A stretch of 64,000 nt of DNA from Pontibacter diazotrophicus (GCF_003367245.1 NZ_QRGR01000005.1:124001-188000), one strand, 5' to 3'; shown: positions 52,155 through 61,788, counted from the first letter of the stretch. Numbers and translations are program-made. The notes: a model not told the origin generated them from the sequence alone.

Positions 52155-52540
52155 TCCTTTTTACTAACTCTTCAGGCTACAAGCGTTTTTTCAGAATAGC
52201 AGTGCTGTCTTTCATGAGATAGTGCTGCTATTTTGTTTTATATAATTTGAATAAAACCTCATGCCACTCCTTTTTGCTCACAGAAGTTTCTTTGGAGTCT
52301 CTATCTGCTGCATTTTATGTCAGGTGCTTTACATTTACCTGATATGTCGTTCGGGCATAGGGCTTAAAGCCTTATAACTGCCCTCGTCTTCCTTCTCTAC
52401 ATCCATCAAAAAGTGAATGAATACGCAGTGTTATCTTGCTGCTGTTGTTTTGATGTTGTGTTGTACCTTTACGGATAACGTTAATGTCGTTTTACTTTCG
52501 TAACATAACACTCAGAACAAATTCCGGTTGACACCTGGCT
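52155..52540 (+). other. 386-bp gap before the two-component genes; small Cys-containing ORF
   Basis: Mostly non-coding. A 28-codon frame at 52417-52503 ('MNTQCYLAAVVLMLCCTFTD...') ends 37 bp before the response regulator. It is hydrophobic and has a Cys pair, but no riboswitch or Cys run, so coding is doubtful. Confidence 0.35.
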
Positions 52541-53212
52541 ATGAGAATACTGCTGATAGAAGATGAACCCAAAGTAGCCTCCTTCATAAAGAAAGGCCTC
52601 GAAGAGCAGACGTATGAGGTAGACCAGGCTTATGACGGTACTTTCGGGGTAAAGCTGGCACTGCAGAACGACTACGACCTGGTGATACTGGATGTTATCC
52701 TGCCTAATATGAACGGGCTTGACGTGTGCCGTGAGATTCGTAAACAGAATAGAAGCGTCTGCATTTTGATGCTGACAGCATTAGGAAGCACGGATGACAA
52801 AATTGATGGCCTGGATGCCGGTGCGGATGACTACCTGACCAAGCCCTTTGAATTTAAGGAGCTACTGGCCCGCATCAGGGCACTGTCCCGCCGTGGTACG
52901 GAAAGCTTGCCCGGTGAAAAACTGCGCATAGCTGATTTGGAAATGGATGTGGTGAAAAAGACAGTGCACCGGGCGGAAAGGCCTGTTAACCTCACGGCAC
53001 GAGAATTTTCGCTGCTGTATTACCTGTTGCGAAACCAGGGCAGGGTGGTGTCGCGGGTAGATATAACAGAGCAGGTGTGGGAAACATCCTTCGACACAGG
53101 CAGCAATGTAATAGACGTGTATATTAACTTTCTGCGTAAGAAGATAGACAAAGGCCACCCCACCAAGCTAATCCATACCCTGGTAGGCATGGGGTATGTG
53201 CTGAAGGAATAG
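52541..53212 (+). CDS. OmpR/PhoB-family response regulator, CusR-like
   Basis: 223 residues. Receiver domain with acidic pocket 'LIEDEPKV', phospho-acceptor Asp51 in 'LVILDVILPNMNG', Thr79 in 'MLTAL' and Lys101 in 'DYLTKPFEF'. A C-terminal winged helix follows ('VNLTAREFSLLYYLLRNQGR', 'NVIDVYINFLRKKID'). It closely resembles heavy-metal regulators of the CusR/CopR type, although the cus operon lies ~33 kb away. The partner kinase gene starts 9 bp after its stop. Confidence 0.92.
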   Translation: MRILLIEDEPKVASFIKKGLEEQTYEVDQAYDGTFGVKLALQNDYDLVILDVILPNMNGLDVCREIRKQNRSVCILMLTALGSTDDKIDGLDAGADDYLTKPFEFKELLARIRALSRRGTESLPGEKLRIADLEMDVVKKTVHRAERPVNLTAREFSLLYYLLRNQGRVVSRVDITEQVWETSFDTGSNVIDVYINFLRKKIDKGHPTKLIHTLVGMGYVLKE

Positions 53213-53221
53213 GAAGACCAA

Positions 53222-54604
53222 ATGAAAATCAGAACCAAGCTTACGCTGCAGTTTGCCAGTATCTTAGCCCTGATACTTCTCCTGTTCTCGCTGGTCGTCT
53301 ATTATTTTACCTCGCTGTACCGGCAAGACGATTTTTACAACCGCATCGACCGCAGGGCCTCTATTGTGGCCAGCCACCTTCTGAAGGCAGATGAAGCAGA
53401 CCCCAGGCAACGCCGCAGCAATGAAATTAACTACTACCAGGAACTTCCTTACGAGGCTATCCGGATTTTCAGGGCTAACGGCGACCCGGTTTTTGCCAAG
53501 GGAGACGGCTTCCTTGGGGTAACTCCGAAGCGGCTGGAAAAAATAAAACAGCAGAAGAGGGTACAGTATGAGCAGGGGGTGCGACAGGTGGTAGGTGTTT
53601 ATTACCCCGACAATCAGGGCGAGTTTATAGTGTTAGCCTCTTCTGTGGATGCGTACAGCCTGCGCATGCTCGAACACCTGGAGGTAATCCTGATTGTGGG
53701 CTTTTTGGGTTCGATGGTGCTGGTGCTGGTGGCTGGCTGGGTCTTCTCGAAACAGGCCATGCAACCGATTACAGAAATAGTACGGGAGGTAGAGCGTGTG
53801 AGCGTAAAGGACCTGCACCTGCGTCTGAGCAAGGCAGACGGCAAAGATGAGGTATCGGAACTGGCACAGACATTCAATAAGATGCTGGACCGCCTGGAAC
53901 TCGCTTTTGAGATGCAGCGCACCTTTGTGTCCAACGCCTCCCATGAACTACGCACTCCCCTTACCGTGATGATGGGGGAGCTGGAGGTAGCCCTGATGAA
54001 GCCCCGGGAGCAGGAGGAGTACCAGCGCGTGCTACAGTCTGCCCTGGAAGATGCACGCCTGCTGGCCGAACTCCTGAACGGGCTGCTGCACATCGCACAG
54101 GCGAGTGTAGATCCCTCTAAGATAGAGAAAACCTACCTTCGCTTTGACGAATTGGTTTGGATGGCCCGGGACCAGGCCCTGAAGCGGCAGCCTGATGCCC
54201 GCATCAACATTGATTTTGCTAACTTCCCTGATGATGAGGACCGTCTTCTGGTAAAAGGAAACGAAGCACTACTGCTCATCGCTGTACTGAACGTGCTGGA
54301 AAACGCCATTAAGTTTAGTCCATCGGGTAAAGTGGCGACAGGTCGTATTGTAGTGCAGAAGCAGGAAGTTTGGCTGGAGGTAACGGACCGCGGTATTGGT
54401 ATTTCTGAAGAAGACTTGAAACATGTTTTCGTTCCCTTCTTCCGGGCTGAGAATGTACGCAGTATCACAGGGCACGGTATCGGGCTGCCATTGGCAGAGC
54501 GGATTTTAAAGCTGCACCACGGTACCATCATCGTAAATTCAAAAGTGCACGAGGGCACCGAGGTAATCATAAAGCTCCCGCAGGCATACCTGTTTATTCC
54601 CTAG
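53222..54604 (+). CDS. Sensor histidine kinase
   Basis: 460 residues: TM1 (~10-30), periplasmic loop (~31-152), TM2 (~153-175), HAMP (~176-228), HisKA with His241 in 'FVSNASHELRTPLTVMM', and HATPase_c with N-box 'LNVLENAIKFSP', 'DRGIGISEEDL' and 'GHGIGLPLAERI'. It phosphorylates the preceding regulator. The ~120-residue sensor loop has no Cys or His cluster, so the signal is not evident. Confidence 0.92.
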   Translation: MKIRTKLTLQFASILALILLLFSLVVYYFTSLYRQDDFYNRIDRRASIVASHLLKADEADPRQRRSNEINYYQELPYEAIRIFRANGDPVFAKGDGFLGVTPKRLEKIKQQKRVQYEQGVRQVVGVYYPDNQGEFIVLASSVDAYSLRMLEHLEVILIVGFLGSMVLVLVAGWVFSKQAMQPITEIVREVERVSVKDLHLRLSKADGKDEVSELAQTFNKMLDRLELAFEMQRTFVSNASHELRTPLTVMMGELEVALMKPREQEEYQRVLQSALEDARLLAELLNGLLHIAQASVDPSKIEKTYLRFDELVWMARDQALKRQPDARINIDFANFPDDEDRLLVKGNEALLLIAVLNVLENAIKFSPSGKVATGRIVVQKQEVWLEVTDRGIGISEEDLKHVFVPFFRAENVRSITGHGIGLPLAERILKLHHGTIIVNSKVHEGTEVIIKLPQAYLFIP

Positions 54605-54717
54605 CACTTCGTTTTAATCTCGTTTTAATCTGATTTTAATTTCAGCTTAATGTTGAAATTGTAAGTTTATAAATTCATCAGGTGAAGTGTGAGCAATGCG
54701 CCCGCCCCTGATGTGGA

Positions 54718-56316
54718 ATGGACCTAAAATCAGAATTTTCCGAGCTTACAATGAAAAGAGACCCTAATGATTTAACAGCCAACTTAAGCAAGGATATACC
54801 CGCTGGTTTAGTTGTGTTTCTTGTTGCACTCCCGCTTTGTTTAGGTATAGCCCTGGCGTCGGGTGCGCCGCTTTTCTCCGGCCTTATTACCGGTATTGTG
54901 GGTGGCGTTGTGGTAGCCTGGCTGAGTGGGTCTAACCTGGCTGTGAGCGGACCTGCTGCAGGTCTGACAGTTATCGTACTGAATGGACTTGAAACACTGG
55001 GTACGTTTGAGGCCTTCCTGCTGGCAGTGGTTATTTCCGGTATTCTACAGTTGGTATTAGGATTTGTGAAAGCCGGGGTAATTGGTCTTTATTTTCCTTC
55101 TTCTGTTATCAAGGGGATGCTTGCCGCTATCGGTCTTATTCTTATTCTGAAGCAGATTCCGCATTTTATGGGTGCTGACGAAGACTTTTTCGGTGAAATG
55201 AATTTCTTTCAACCGGATGGCCGCAACACCTTCTCTGAAATTGGTTATGCTTTCTCCTCCATACAAACAGGAGCTTTAATTGTGGGCATCATCTCTCTGG
55301 CTATATTGATTGGTTGGGATAACGAAAAGCTAAAACGCTTTAAGTTCTTTAAATTTGTGCCTGGAGCCTTGGTTGTGGTATTGCTTTCTATATTGATAAA
55401 TGCCATATTCATCAATTACTTTCCAGAACTGGCTATTGCAGATTCGCACCTCGTGAGCATTCCAATCATGGAAAGCACTCAGGAGTTACAAAACGAGCTA
55501 AGTATGCCTGATTTCGGAGCTTTCGCTAATCTTGATGTATATGTTGTTGCTTTCACATTAGCCATTGTAGCCAGCCTCGAAACGCTGTTGAGTATAGAGG
55601 CGATAGATAAACTGGACCCGCATAAGCGCCGAAGCGATCTAAACCGCGAGTTAAAAGCGCAGGGTGTGGGTAACATAGTGGCTGGTATGATTGGTGGCTT
55701 ACCAATGACTGCTGTAATTGTGCGCGGTACTGCAAACGTGTCCTCAGGTGCTCAGACAAGGGTTTCATCTTTTGTGCATGGCGTGTTCCTTGTACTGGCG
55801 GTATTTTTCTTAGCAGGCTTCCTGAACCAGGTGCCACTTTCTGCCCTGGCTGCGGTGCTGTTGGTAGTGGGGTATAAACTTACCAAGCCTGTGCTTTATA
55901 AGAACCAGATTAAACTGGGCCACGAGCAGTTTGTACCTTTCATTGTTACAATTCTTGCCATACTCTTCACTGACTTGCTGATTGGCATCTGTATAGGTCT
56001 GGCAGTGGGTATATTCTACATTCTGAAAGCAAATTACAATTCTCCATACTTCTTCCAGAAGGAGGAGTCTGCAAACCGTGATATCATCCGCATAAAATTG
56101 AGCGAGCACGTGTCATTTTTGAATAAAGCAAGCATTATCATGACGCTGGATCAATTGCCTCACAACTGTCACGTTATCATCGATGGTGAGAAAACAGAGT
56201 ATATTGATTATGATGTGCTGGAGGCAATTCAGGAGTTCAAAAAGACAGCGCATGAGCGCGACATCGTTGTTGAGGTATTTAATGTCAAAGAGGTGAGTGT
56301 GATGGAGATGCACTAA
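54718..56316 (+). CDS. SulP-family inorganic anion transporter
   Basis: 532 residues, or 521 from the ATG at 54751 ('MKRDPNDLTANLSKDIPAGL'). About 10-12 TM helices with SLC26/SulP motifs 'VVFLVALPLCLGIALASGAP', 'GSNLAVSGPAAGLTVIV' and 'IEAIDKLDPHKRRSDLNREL'; a short STAS-like tail (~450-530, 'CHVIIDGEKTEYIDYDVLEA'). SulP proteins carry sulfate or bicarbonate with H+ or Na+. It is not next to the sulfur genes; bicarbonate is at least as likely as sulfate. Confidence 0.9.
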   Translation: MDLKSEFSELTMKRDPNDLTANLSKDIPAGLVVFLVALPLCLGIALASGAPLFSGLITGIVGGVVVAWLSGSNLAVSGPAAGLTVIVLNGLETLGTFEAFLLAVVISGILQLVLGFVKAGVIGLYFPSSVIKGMLAAIGLILILKQIPHFMGADEDFFGEMNFFQPDGRNTFSEIGYAFSSIQTGALIVGIISLAILIGWDNEKLKRFKFFKFVPGALVVVLLSILINAIFINYFPELAIADSHLVSIPIMESTQELQNELSMPDFGAFANLDVYVVAFTLAIVASLETLLSIEAIDKLDPHKRRSDLNRELKAQGVGNIVAGMIGGLPMTAVIVRGTANVSSGAQTRVSSFVHGVFLVLAVFFLAGFLNQVPLSALAAVLLVVGYKLTKPVLYKNQIKLGHEQFVPFIVTILAILFTDLLIGICIGLAVGIFYILKANYNSPYFFQKEESANRDIIRIKLSEHVSFLNKASIIMTLDQLPHNCHVIIDGEKTEYIDYDVLEAIQEFKKTAHERDIVVEVFNVKEVSVMEMH

Positions 56317-56433
56317 ACCCAATGCTGGTTGAACTTCTTTTTTTGCAGCCAATGTATGAAGGTCAGGCAGCTTTGCAAATGAGATTATGATTTGTACTGC
56401 ATAATGTGCTGAATTAAATCGTTGACAGATTAA

Positions 56434-56482
56434 CTATAAAACAAGAGGCCCCTGCCAAAAGCAGGGGCCTCTTGTTTTATAG
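56434..56482. terminator. 22-bp bidirectional terminator
   Basis: CTATAAAACAAGAGGC... (56434-56455) pairs perfectly with 56461-56482 around CAAAA. It serves both convergent genes. Confidence 0.9.
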
Positions 56483-56496
56483 TATTTTTTGAAAGT

Positions 56497-57108
56497 TTAG
56501 CGGCCTACAAAGTAGCTCAACATCAGGCCGAAGCCAGCGTTACGGCGCTCTCTGCCAGCAAACGGACCTTCATCATCAACTTTCTTAAGCCCTCCGTTAT
56601 ATCTTAGCTCCAGGCCAAGCCCATTGTCTGCACGGTAACCGATACCTGCTGCATAGCCAAAGTCTATTGTATAAGGATGGTCTGTGATGTCTGTTTTAGA
56701 GGAAGTGGTGGTGCTTCCGGAGGTAACTTCACGCACCTGGCTAGCTTTAGCGATGAAGGATGCCTGTGGGCCTAAATCAAAAAACAGACCACCGGCAGAA
56801 ACGTGAAACAAAACAGGCACGTCAACATAATTCAGCCGGAAAGACTCTTCTACTTCGTTGCTGCCGGATTTGGAAGCCGTTTTTGCACCCTTCGCTGTAT
56901 ACAGGGCCTCTAACTGGACGCCTATCAGATCGGTGATATGCCGCTGAAGCACCAGACCTGCCGTATATCCTACACGATACTCATAATCCCGGGTATCGTT
57001 GCCTGTAAATGTTGTGTAGGTTGCGCCCGCTTTTACGCCAAGGCTTTGCGTGTATCCTGTGGTTGCCGCCAGCGCCAGCACGAAAAGCAGCGTTATCTTT
57101 TTCATCAT
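56497..57108 (-). CDS. Outer-membrane beta-barrel (porin family) protein
   Basis: 203 residues; signal 'MMKKITLLFVLALAATTGYT', mature 'SLGVKAGATYTTFTGNDTRD' onward, alternating amphipathic strands typical of an 8-stranded PorT/OmpW-like barrel ('DLIGVQLEALYTAKGAKTAS', 'DFGYAAGIGYRADNGLGLEL'), ending 'NAGFGLMLSYFVGR'. Function unknown; adhesion or small-molecule passage is typical of the class. Confidence 0.83.
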   Translation of the reverse strand: MMKKITLLFVLALAATTGYTQSLGVKAGATYTTFTGNDTRDYEYRVGYTAGLVLQRHITDLIGVQLEALYTAKGAKTASKSGSNEVEESFRLNYVDVPVLFHVSAGGLFFDLGPQASFIAKASQVREVTSGSTTTSSKTDITDHPYTIDFGYAAGIGYRADNGLGLELRYNGGLKKVDDEGPFAGRERRNAGFGLMLSYFVGR

Positions 57109-57220
57109 CTTTAAATTCTAGTTTTTTAATAAGGTTGATTTAGTTTCTACCCGGAAAAAGGTAAAATTTCTATATATGGCTGCTAATATAGAAAACATAG
57201 CTTAAGTTTCAGCACAAATA

Positions 57221-57250
57221 AAAACCCCGCTGCAAATAACAGCGGGGTTT
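57221..57250 (-). terminator. Terminator of the low-complexity gene (minus strand)
   Basis: AAACCCCGCTG (57222-57232) with CAGCGGGGTTT (57240-57250); on the minus strand the stem is followed by TTTTTATTT. Confidence 0.85.
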
Positions 57251-57327
57251 CTTGTGGAGTTACATCCACTATCCTCAGGTAGTACTATCCTTGGAAGCCG
57301 TAAGAATGCGGCCGCCTATAGGAGTCT

Positions 57328-58305
57328 CTACCATTCATAGTCTCTGCGAGAAGATGATCCGTAAGAGTAGGGAGGTCCGTTATAGGTGTTTCCTGTTGCA
57401 GTGCTCCCATAATTGTCGCTGCCGTAATCGCGGCTGCGGTCACGGGCTTCATCCCTTCTTCTTCTGCGTTCGGCTTCATCATCGCCAAACCATGACTTCA
57501 CCTCGTCACCGGCTTTGTTAAAGAAACCACGGTCATCGTCTCTATTTCTGCCGTAGTCGTTTCTGTTGTTGTTAGATGAATAACGGTTTCTGTCATTGTC
57601 TGATGAATAGCGGTCTCTGTCAGAAGATCCGTAGGATGAGCCATAGTTTGATGTGGTATAGCCTGTGCCATAACCAGCATTATTACCCATAGAAGAGCCA
57701 GAACCATATCCTGTGGCACCTGATGATCCGGAACGGTAACTATTGGAAGACCCATAGTCATTATCAGAACCATAACGTCCTGAGTAACTTGAACCTGAGT
57801 CATATCCTCTTCCGGAAGAGCCATAGTTTCGGTTTCTGTAGTTATCGTTATCGTCGTCGCCTGTTACTCTGTCCCAGGCATTCGATACTTTATTTTTAGT
57901 GTTGTCCCAGAAGTTGTCATTATCCTGGCGGTTTCTGTCATTACCATAGCGGTTACTGGAGCCATAATTAGATGAACCCCAATCAGAACCGGAACGGCCT
58001 CTGTCACTACCATAGCGGTTGCCCATTGAACCGGAGCCATAATTATAATTATCGTCAGAATTACGGAATTCTCCTGAGCGGCCGAAGTTGGAATTGGAAG
58101 TAGAACCTCCAAAGCCAGAGTTAGAAAAAGTATCCCGGCCTGAGCCTAATCCGCTGTTGTCGCGGCTGGTATTTATGCGCGAGCTACCGCGGTCCTGGTT
58201 TGTTATATCATAGTCATTAGAGTAATAGTTCCTTGCGGATCCCCTTGTTTGAGACCTGTCGTTACTGTTGTACGGGTTATAGCCCGAGTTTTCATAGCTT
58301 CTCAT
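57328..58305 (-). CDS. Low-complexity Ser/Gly/Asn/Arg/Tyr-rich protein with SWFGD motif
   Basis: 325 residues, no signal peptide or TM. Nearly the whole chain is made of short S-G-Y/N-R-D units ('SNYGSSNRYGNDRNRQDND', 'SSDRDRYSSDND'). Two ordered islands stand out: 'FWDNTKNKVSNAWDRVTGDD' (~130-150) and 'GFFNKAGDEVKSWFGDDEAE' followed by Arg-rich residues (~262-288). The latter is a motif seen in small Bacteroidota stress proteins. The two islands are alike (aromatic, KxV/DEV, W), suggesting an ancient duplication. Probably disordered and prone to assemble; function unknown. The frame is supported by consistent codon use and a terminator. Confidence 0.75.
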   Translation of the reverse strand: MRSYENSGYNPYNSNDRSQTRGSARNYYSNDYDITNQDRGSSRINTSRDNSGLGSGRDTFSNSGFGGSTSNSNFGRSGEFRNSDDNYNYGSGSMGNRYGSDRGRSGSDWGSSNYGSSNRYGNDRNRQDNDNFWDNTKNKVSNAWDRVTGDDDNDNYRNRNYGSSGRGYDSGSSYSGRYGSDNDYGSSNSYRSGSSGATGYGSGSSMGNNAGYGTGYTTSNYGSSYGSSDRDRYSSDNDRNRYSSNNNRNDYGRNRDDDRGFFNKAGDEVKSWFGDDEAERRRRRDEARDRSRDYGSDNYGSTATGNTYNGPPYSYGSSSRRDYEW

Positions 58306-58816
58306 GGTTTATAGGTTTTAAGTTAAAAAAAATTAAATATCGGATGCCGCAAAATGCAACATTCGACATGTTTTTTTACGGCTATAAACGCTATAAGTTA
58401 TCAACTGCGCACCTGCCTGGAGGCAAGACTGCATCACATTTCCCATATAAGAGCGCTGTTTATACGGCGTTTTTTCAGTACAATCAGTGCCCCCTTTTAT
58501 GCCTGCTTGAATGGGTTTGATAAAAATTATATAATTGCATTTTAATTTATAATTTTTATTGCAGTTTTATCGTTGTATCAGGCATGTAGCCGTGTATGTG
58601 TTTGATGTGCAATGTTGTAAGCCAGTTTTTAATAATTATGTTCGGCTATATAATATATTAAGAATTGTAAATTTTTATGAAGGAACTCTTTGACTTTCAA
58701 ACAATGTTTTTAAACTTGCATCATGCTTCCGGTGAGGGTCCCGCCGGAGGTTAGAGTCAAAGGAGTACAAATTTTTGCTACCGCCAAAGGTAGTTTTACA
58801 ACTTTTAGCCAATATT
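58306..58816. other. 511-bp AT-rich divergent gap
   Basis: Non-coding; AT-rich, especially 58515-58680. It should hold promoters for the low-complexity gene and the downstream lipoprotein; no exact -7 element could be pinned. Confidence 0.4.
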
Positions 58817-59218
58817 ATGAAATTTAAAACAATGCTAGCCTCTATGGCAGCCGTTTGTATGCTAACGGCGTGTGAGGATTTGTTCGAGGACGGAAGCTTG
58901 CAGCCAGATGGATCTGTTCCAAGCTTAAAGGTCAACAGTCCCACTAAAAACCCTACTGTTACAGCTGCACAAGGTCTGCAGGTTTATGTAACTGTAGTAG
59001 ACAAGGATAAAGTAAATAATATCGACTTTGCAGTGCTCGGTGCTGGTGGTGAAAAGCCACTGATTGACTTCAGCAAAAAACCTAACAAATCTGTTGTAGA
59101 GTTTGATACACTGGTATCATTAAAAGGCATAGTGCCTGGTGATTATACCCTGAAGATAAGTGCCAAAGACATGCGCACGAACTTAACAGAACAAGAGGTT
59201 AAGTTTACTGTTGAGTAA
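58817..59218 (+). CDS. Small lipoprotein, Ig-like fold
   Basis: 133 residues from the ATG at 58817: lipobox 'VCMLTAC' (Cys19), then a single beta-sandwich-like domain ('SLKVNSPTKNPTVTAAQGLQ', 'VYVTVVDKDKVNNIDFAVLG', 'PGDYTLKISAKDMRTNLTEQ'). Likely surface or periplasmic; function unknown. A strong terminator follows 21 bp later. Confidence 0.78.
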   Translation: MKFKTMLASMAAVCMLTACEDLFEDGSLQPDGSVPSLKVNSPTKNPTVTAAQGLQVYVTVVDKDKVNNIDFAVLGAGGEKPLIDFSKKPNKSVVEFDTLVSLKGIVPGDYTLKISAKDMRTNLTEQEVKFTVE

Positions 59219-59239
59219 ACAGGAATCTGTTTATGAGGA

Positions 59240-59273
59240 GCGGCAACTGTAGCATTACAGTTGCCGCTTTTTT
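59240..59273 (+). terminator. Rho-independent terminator
   Basis: GCGGCAACTGTA-GCAT-TACAGTTGCCGC followed by six T. Confidence 0.93.
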
Positions 59274-59334
59274 ATGATTGTAGATACCCTGTAAGGGAAT
59301 TAGAAAAGTGCCAGTAGAGAAGCGTCAGTTAATG

Positions 59335-61788
59335 TCAAAACTGGTAAACCACCTGCCATTGCTCATTCAGTTTTAAGGCGGCATCAAAAGGCTCCCCGGT
59401 TTTCTCAGAGGTGAAGCCTTTTATCTTTGGTGTTTTACCTTTTAGAAGGAGAGCAGCTATTTGCTTGTCTGTTAATTGCCTGCCGCCCATTTCGAACGGT
59501 ACCAGGAAACGGCATCCTTCCCGGAAGCGGCTGCAACCATAGGCTGTGTTGCCTTTTAGTAATTTGCCTTGTTTGCAGCGCGGGCACTGTTCGAACGGAT
59601 CTGCTGCAGGTGTCTTCTCTACTTTTTCCAGCACCAGTTGCATTGCTTTGTCTAATTTCAAAACCGCATCAAAGCTCTCGCCCTGTTCATCTTTGAAGCC
59701 TTTTATAGCAGGCGTTTTGCCTTTGCTGAGTAAAGCCTGCACCTGCTTCTCCGTTAGTTCCTTGCCTTGCTGCTCAATCGGGATGAGAAAACGGCAACCC
59801 TCCTTATAACGGATGCAGCCGTACGCTTTGGAGCCCTTGAGAATATGACCTTCTTTGCAGGCGGGGCAGGAGCCAAGACCGGCCGCTGCCGGAGCAGTTT
59901 CTTTCACTGTCTTTGAAGCCGCCGCCGCTTTCTTCTGGGGCTTCACCTGTTTCGTATCCTCCTGCTGTGGCTCCAGGGTAACGGTGGCGGCATGGTCGTA
60001 CTTTACCTCCTGCACCAGGCTGATAACGAACTCCTGCAGTTCCTGCAGAAAGGCTTCTGCCTTAAATTCGCCGCCTTCTATCTGGCGCAGCTTGCGCTCC
60101 CATTGGCCCGTCATCTCCGCCGATTTCAGCGTCTGGTTTCGGATTACGCCAATCAGGTCGATACCCATTTGCGTGGGTACAATCTTCTTTTTCTCCTTGC
60201 GGATATACTGGCGCTTGTAAAGGGTTTCAATAATGGCGGCCCGGGTAGAGGGGCGGCCGATGCCGTTTTCCTTCAGCGCCTCTTTCAGCTCATCGTCTTC
60301 CACCTGACGGCCGGCTGTTTCCATGGCCCGTAGCAGTGTCGCCTCTGTGTACTCCTTCGGCGGGTTTGTCATCTTCTTTTCCAGCAACGGCTCGTGCGGA
60401 CCGTGTTCCCCTTTTTCGAAATTGGGCAGCACTCCGGCAGCTTCCTCTTCTTCTTTGCTCTCACCTTCTTTGCCTGCAGGTGCATCCGAAGACTTTACAT
60501 CATCGGCTCCGTACAGCACACGCCAGCCTGGCTCCAGAATCTGCTTGCCCCGCACCCGGAAGGTGTAGCCTGCTGATTCGGCCATCACGGTGGTGTTGCT
60601 CACGATACAATCCGGGTAAAAAGCGGCGATGAATCGGCGCGTGATGATATCGTACACATCCGCCTCCCGGCCATACAGGCTTCCAGCCGATGCGCCGGTA
60701 GGGATAATGGCGTGGTGGTCGGTTACTTTATTGTTGTTGAAAACTTTTTTCGTTTTCCGGATTTTGCTTTGCAGCAGCGGTGCCACCTCCTGGCTGTAGT
60801 TGCTCAGGCCCTGCAGGATGCCCGGAATCTTGGGGTAAATGTCATCCGGCAGGAAAGTAGTATCCACGCGGGGATAGGAGACCACCTTTTTCTCATACAG
60901 GCTCTGTACCGTCTTCAGCGTCTCATCCGCGGACAGGCTTAGCTTGTTGTTGCACTCAATCTGCAGCGAGGTCAGGTCAAACAGTTTGGGTGGGGACTCG
61001 GTACCTTTCTTTATCTCTACATCCGTTATGGTCAGTTCTGCCTGCCGTATGGCATCCAGTATCTTCTGCGCCTCTTCCTCTTTCTGAAAGCGGCCGTTGG
61101 TGCTGGAGAAAGTCGTGTCGCGGTAAACCGTCTTGAGTTCCCAGAAAGGCTGCGGCACAAAGTTGGCAATTTCGTGGTGGCGGTTTACCAGCATGGCCAG
61201 CGTAGGCGTCTGCACTCTGCCTATCGACAGCATCTGTTTGCCGTTTGCGTACTTCAAGGTAAAGAGGCGGGTGGCGTTCAGGCCCAGCAGCCAATCGCCG
61301 ATGGCGCGGCTCTTGCCGGCCTGGTACAGCGAGTCAAACTCAGAACCGTCGCGCAGCCCTGCAAAGCCCTGCCGGATGGCATCTTCGGTGAGTGAGGAGA
61401 TCCAGAGGCGCTTGAACGGTTTGCGGTAGTTTGCCTCCGTAAGTACCCAGCGCTGAATAACTTCACCCTCCTGGCCGGCATCCCCGCAGTTAATAACCTC
61501 CTCCGCTTTTTCCAGGAGTCTCTTGATGATATTGAACTGCTGCTCTACGCCTTTGTTTTTGATGAGCTTGATGCCGTAGCGTTCAGGCAGCATCGGCAGG
61601 TCATACATGCTCCAGCGCTTCCACTCGGGGCGGTAGTCGTCTGGCTCACGCAGGGTGCAGAAGTGGCCGAAGGTCCAGGTTACCTGATAGCCGTTGCCTT
61701 CATAATAGCCGTCCTTTTTCGATTTTGCGCCTAGTACCATGGCTATCTCACGGGCTACACTCGGTTTCTCAGCAATGCAAACTTTCAA
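59335..61788 (-). CDS. topB: DNA topoisomerase III (type IA)
   Basis: 817 residues. N-terminal Toprim begins 'MKVCIAEKPSVAREIAMVLG' (catalytic Glu in AEKPS). The acidic motif reads 'NCGDAGQEGEVIQRW', so the second Asp and the Arg of the usual DxDREG are Gly and Gln. Active-site Tyr in 'KKVVSYPRVDTTFLPDD' near residue 310; 'NGIGRPSTRAAIIETL' follows. The C-terminus has two ~85-residue repeats, each with a four-Cys zinc-ribbon-like block ('CPACKEGHILKG' and 'CPRCKQGKLLKG', each with 'YGC...EGC') plus an 'LTxKQ...LLxKGKTPxIKGF' unit. It decatenates DNA via single-strand passage. Monocistronic. Confidence 0.93.
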   Translation of the reverse strand: MKVCIAEKPSVAREIAMVLGAKSKKDGYYEGNGYQVTWTFGHFCTLREPDDYRPEWKRWSMYDLPMLPERYGIKLIKNKGVEQQFNIIKRLLEKAEEVINCGDAGQEGEVIQRWVLTEANYRKPFKRLWISSLTEDAIRQGFAGLRDGSEFDSLYQAGKSRAIGDWLLGLNATRLFTLKYANGKQMLSIGRVQTPTLAMLVNRHHEIANFVPQPFWELKTVYRDTTFSSTNGRFQKEEEAQKILDAIRQAELTITDVEIKKGTESPPKLFDLTSLQIECNNKLSLSADETLKTVQSLYEKKVVSYPRVDTTFLPDDIYPKIPGILQGLSNYSQEVAPLLQSKIRKTKKVFNNNKVTDHHAIIPTGASAGSLYGREADVYDIITRRFIAAFYPDCIVSNTTVMAESAGYTFRVRGKQILEPGWRVLYGADDVKSSDAPAGKEGESKEEEEAAGVLPNFEKGEHGPHEPLLEKKMTNPPKEYTEATLLRAMETAGRQVEDDELKEALKENGIGRPSTRAAIIETLYKRQYIRKEKKKIVPTQMGIDLIGVIRNQTLKSAEMTGQWERKLRQIEGGEFKAEAFLQELQEFVISLVQEVKYDHAATVTLEPQQEDTKQVKPQKKAAAASKTVKETAPAAAGLGSCPACKEGHILKGSKAYGCIRYKEGCRFLIPIEQQGKELTEKQVQALLSKGKTPAIKGFKDEQGESFDAVLKLDKAMQLVLEKVEKTPAADPFEQCPRCKQGKLLKGNTAYGCSRFREGCRFLVPFEMGGRQLTDKQIAALLLKGKTPKIKGFTSEKTGEPFDAALKLNEQWQVVYQF

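Noticed and set aside
54718-56316. SulP transporter as the sulfate importer for the cys loci
   Set aside because: Ten kilobases away, no SAM/Cys leader in front, and the family includes bicarbonate carriers; the link cannot be supported from sequence.
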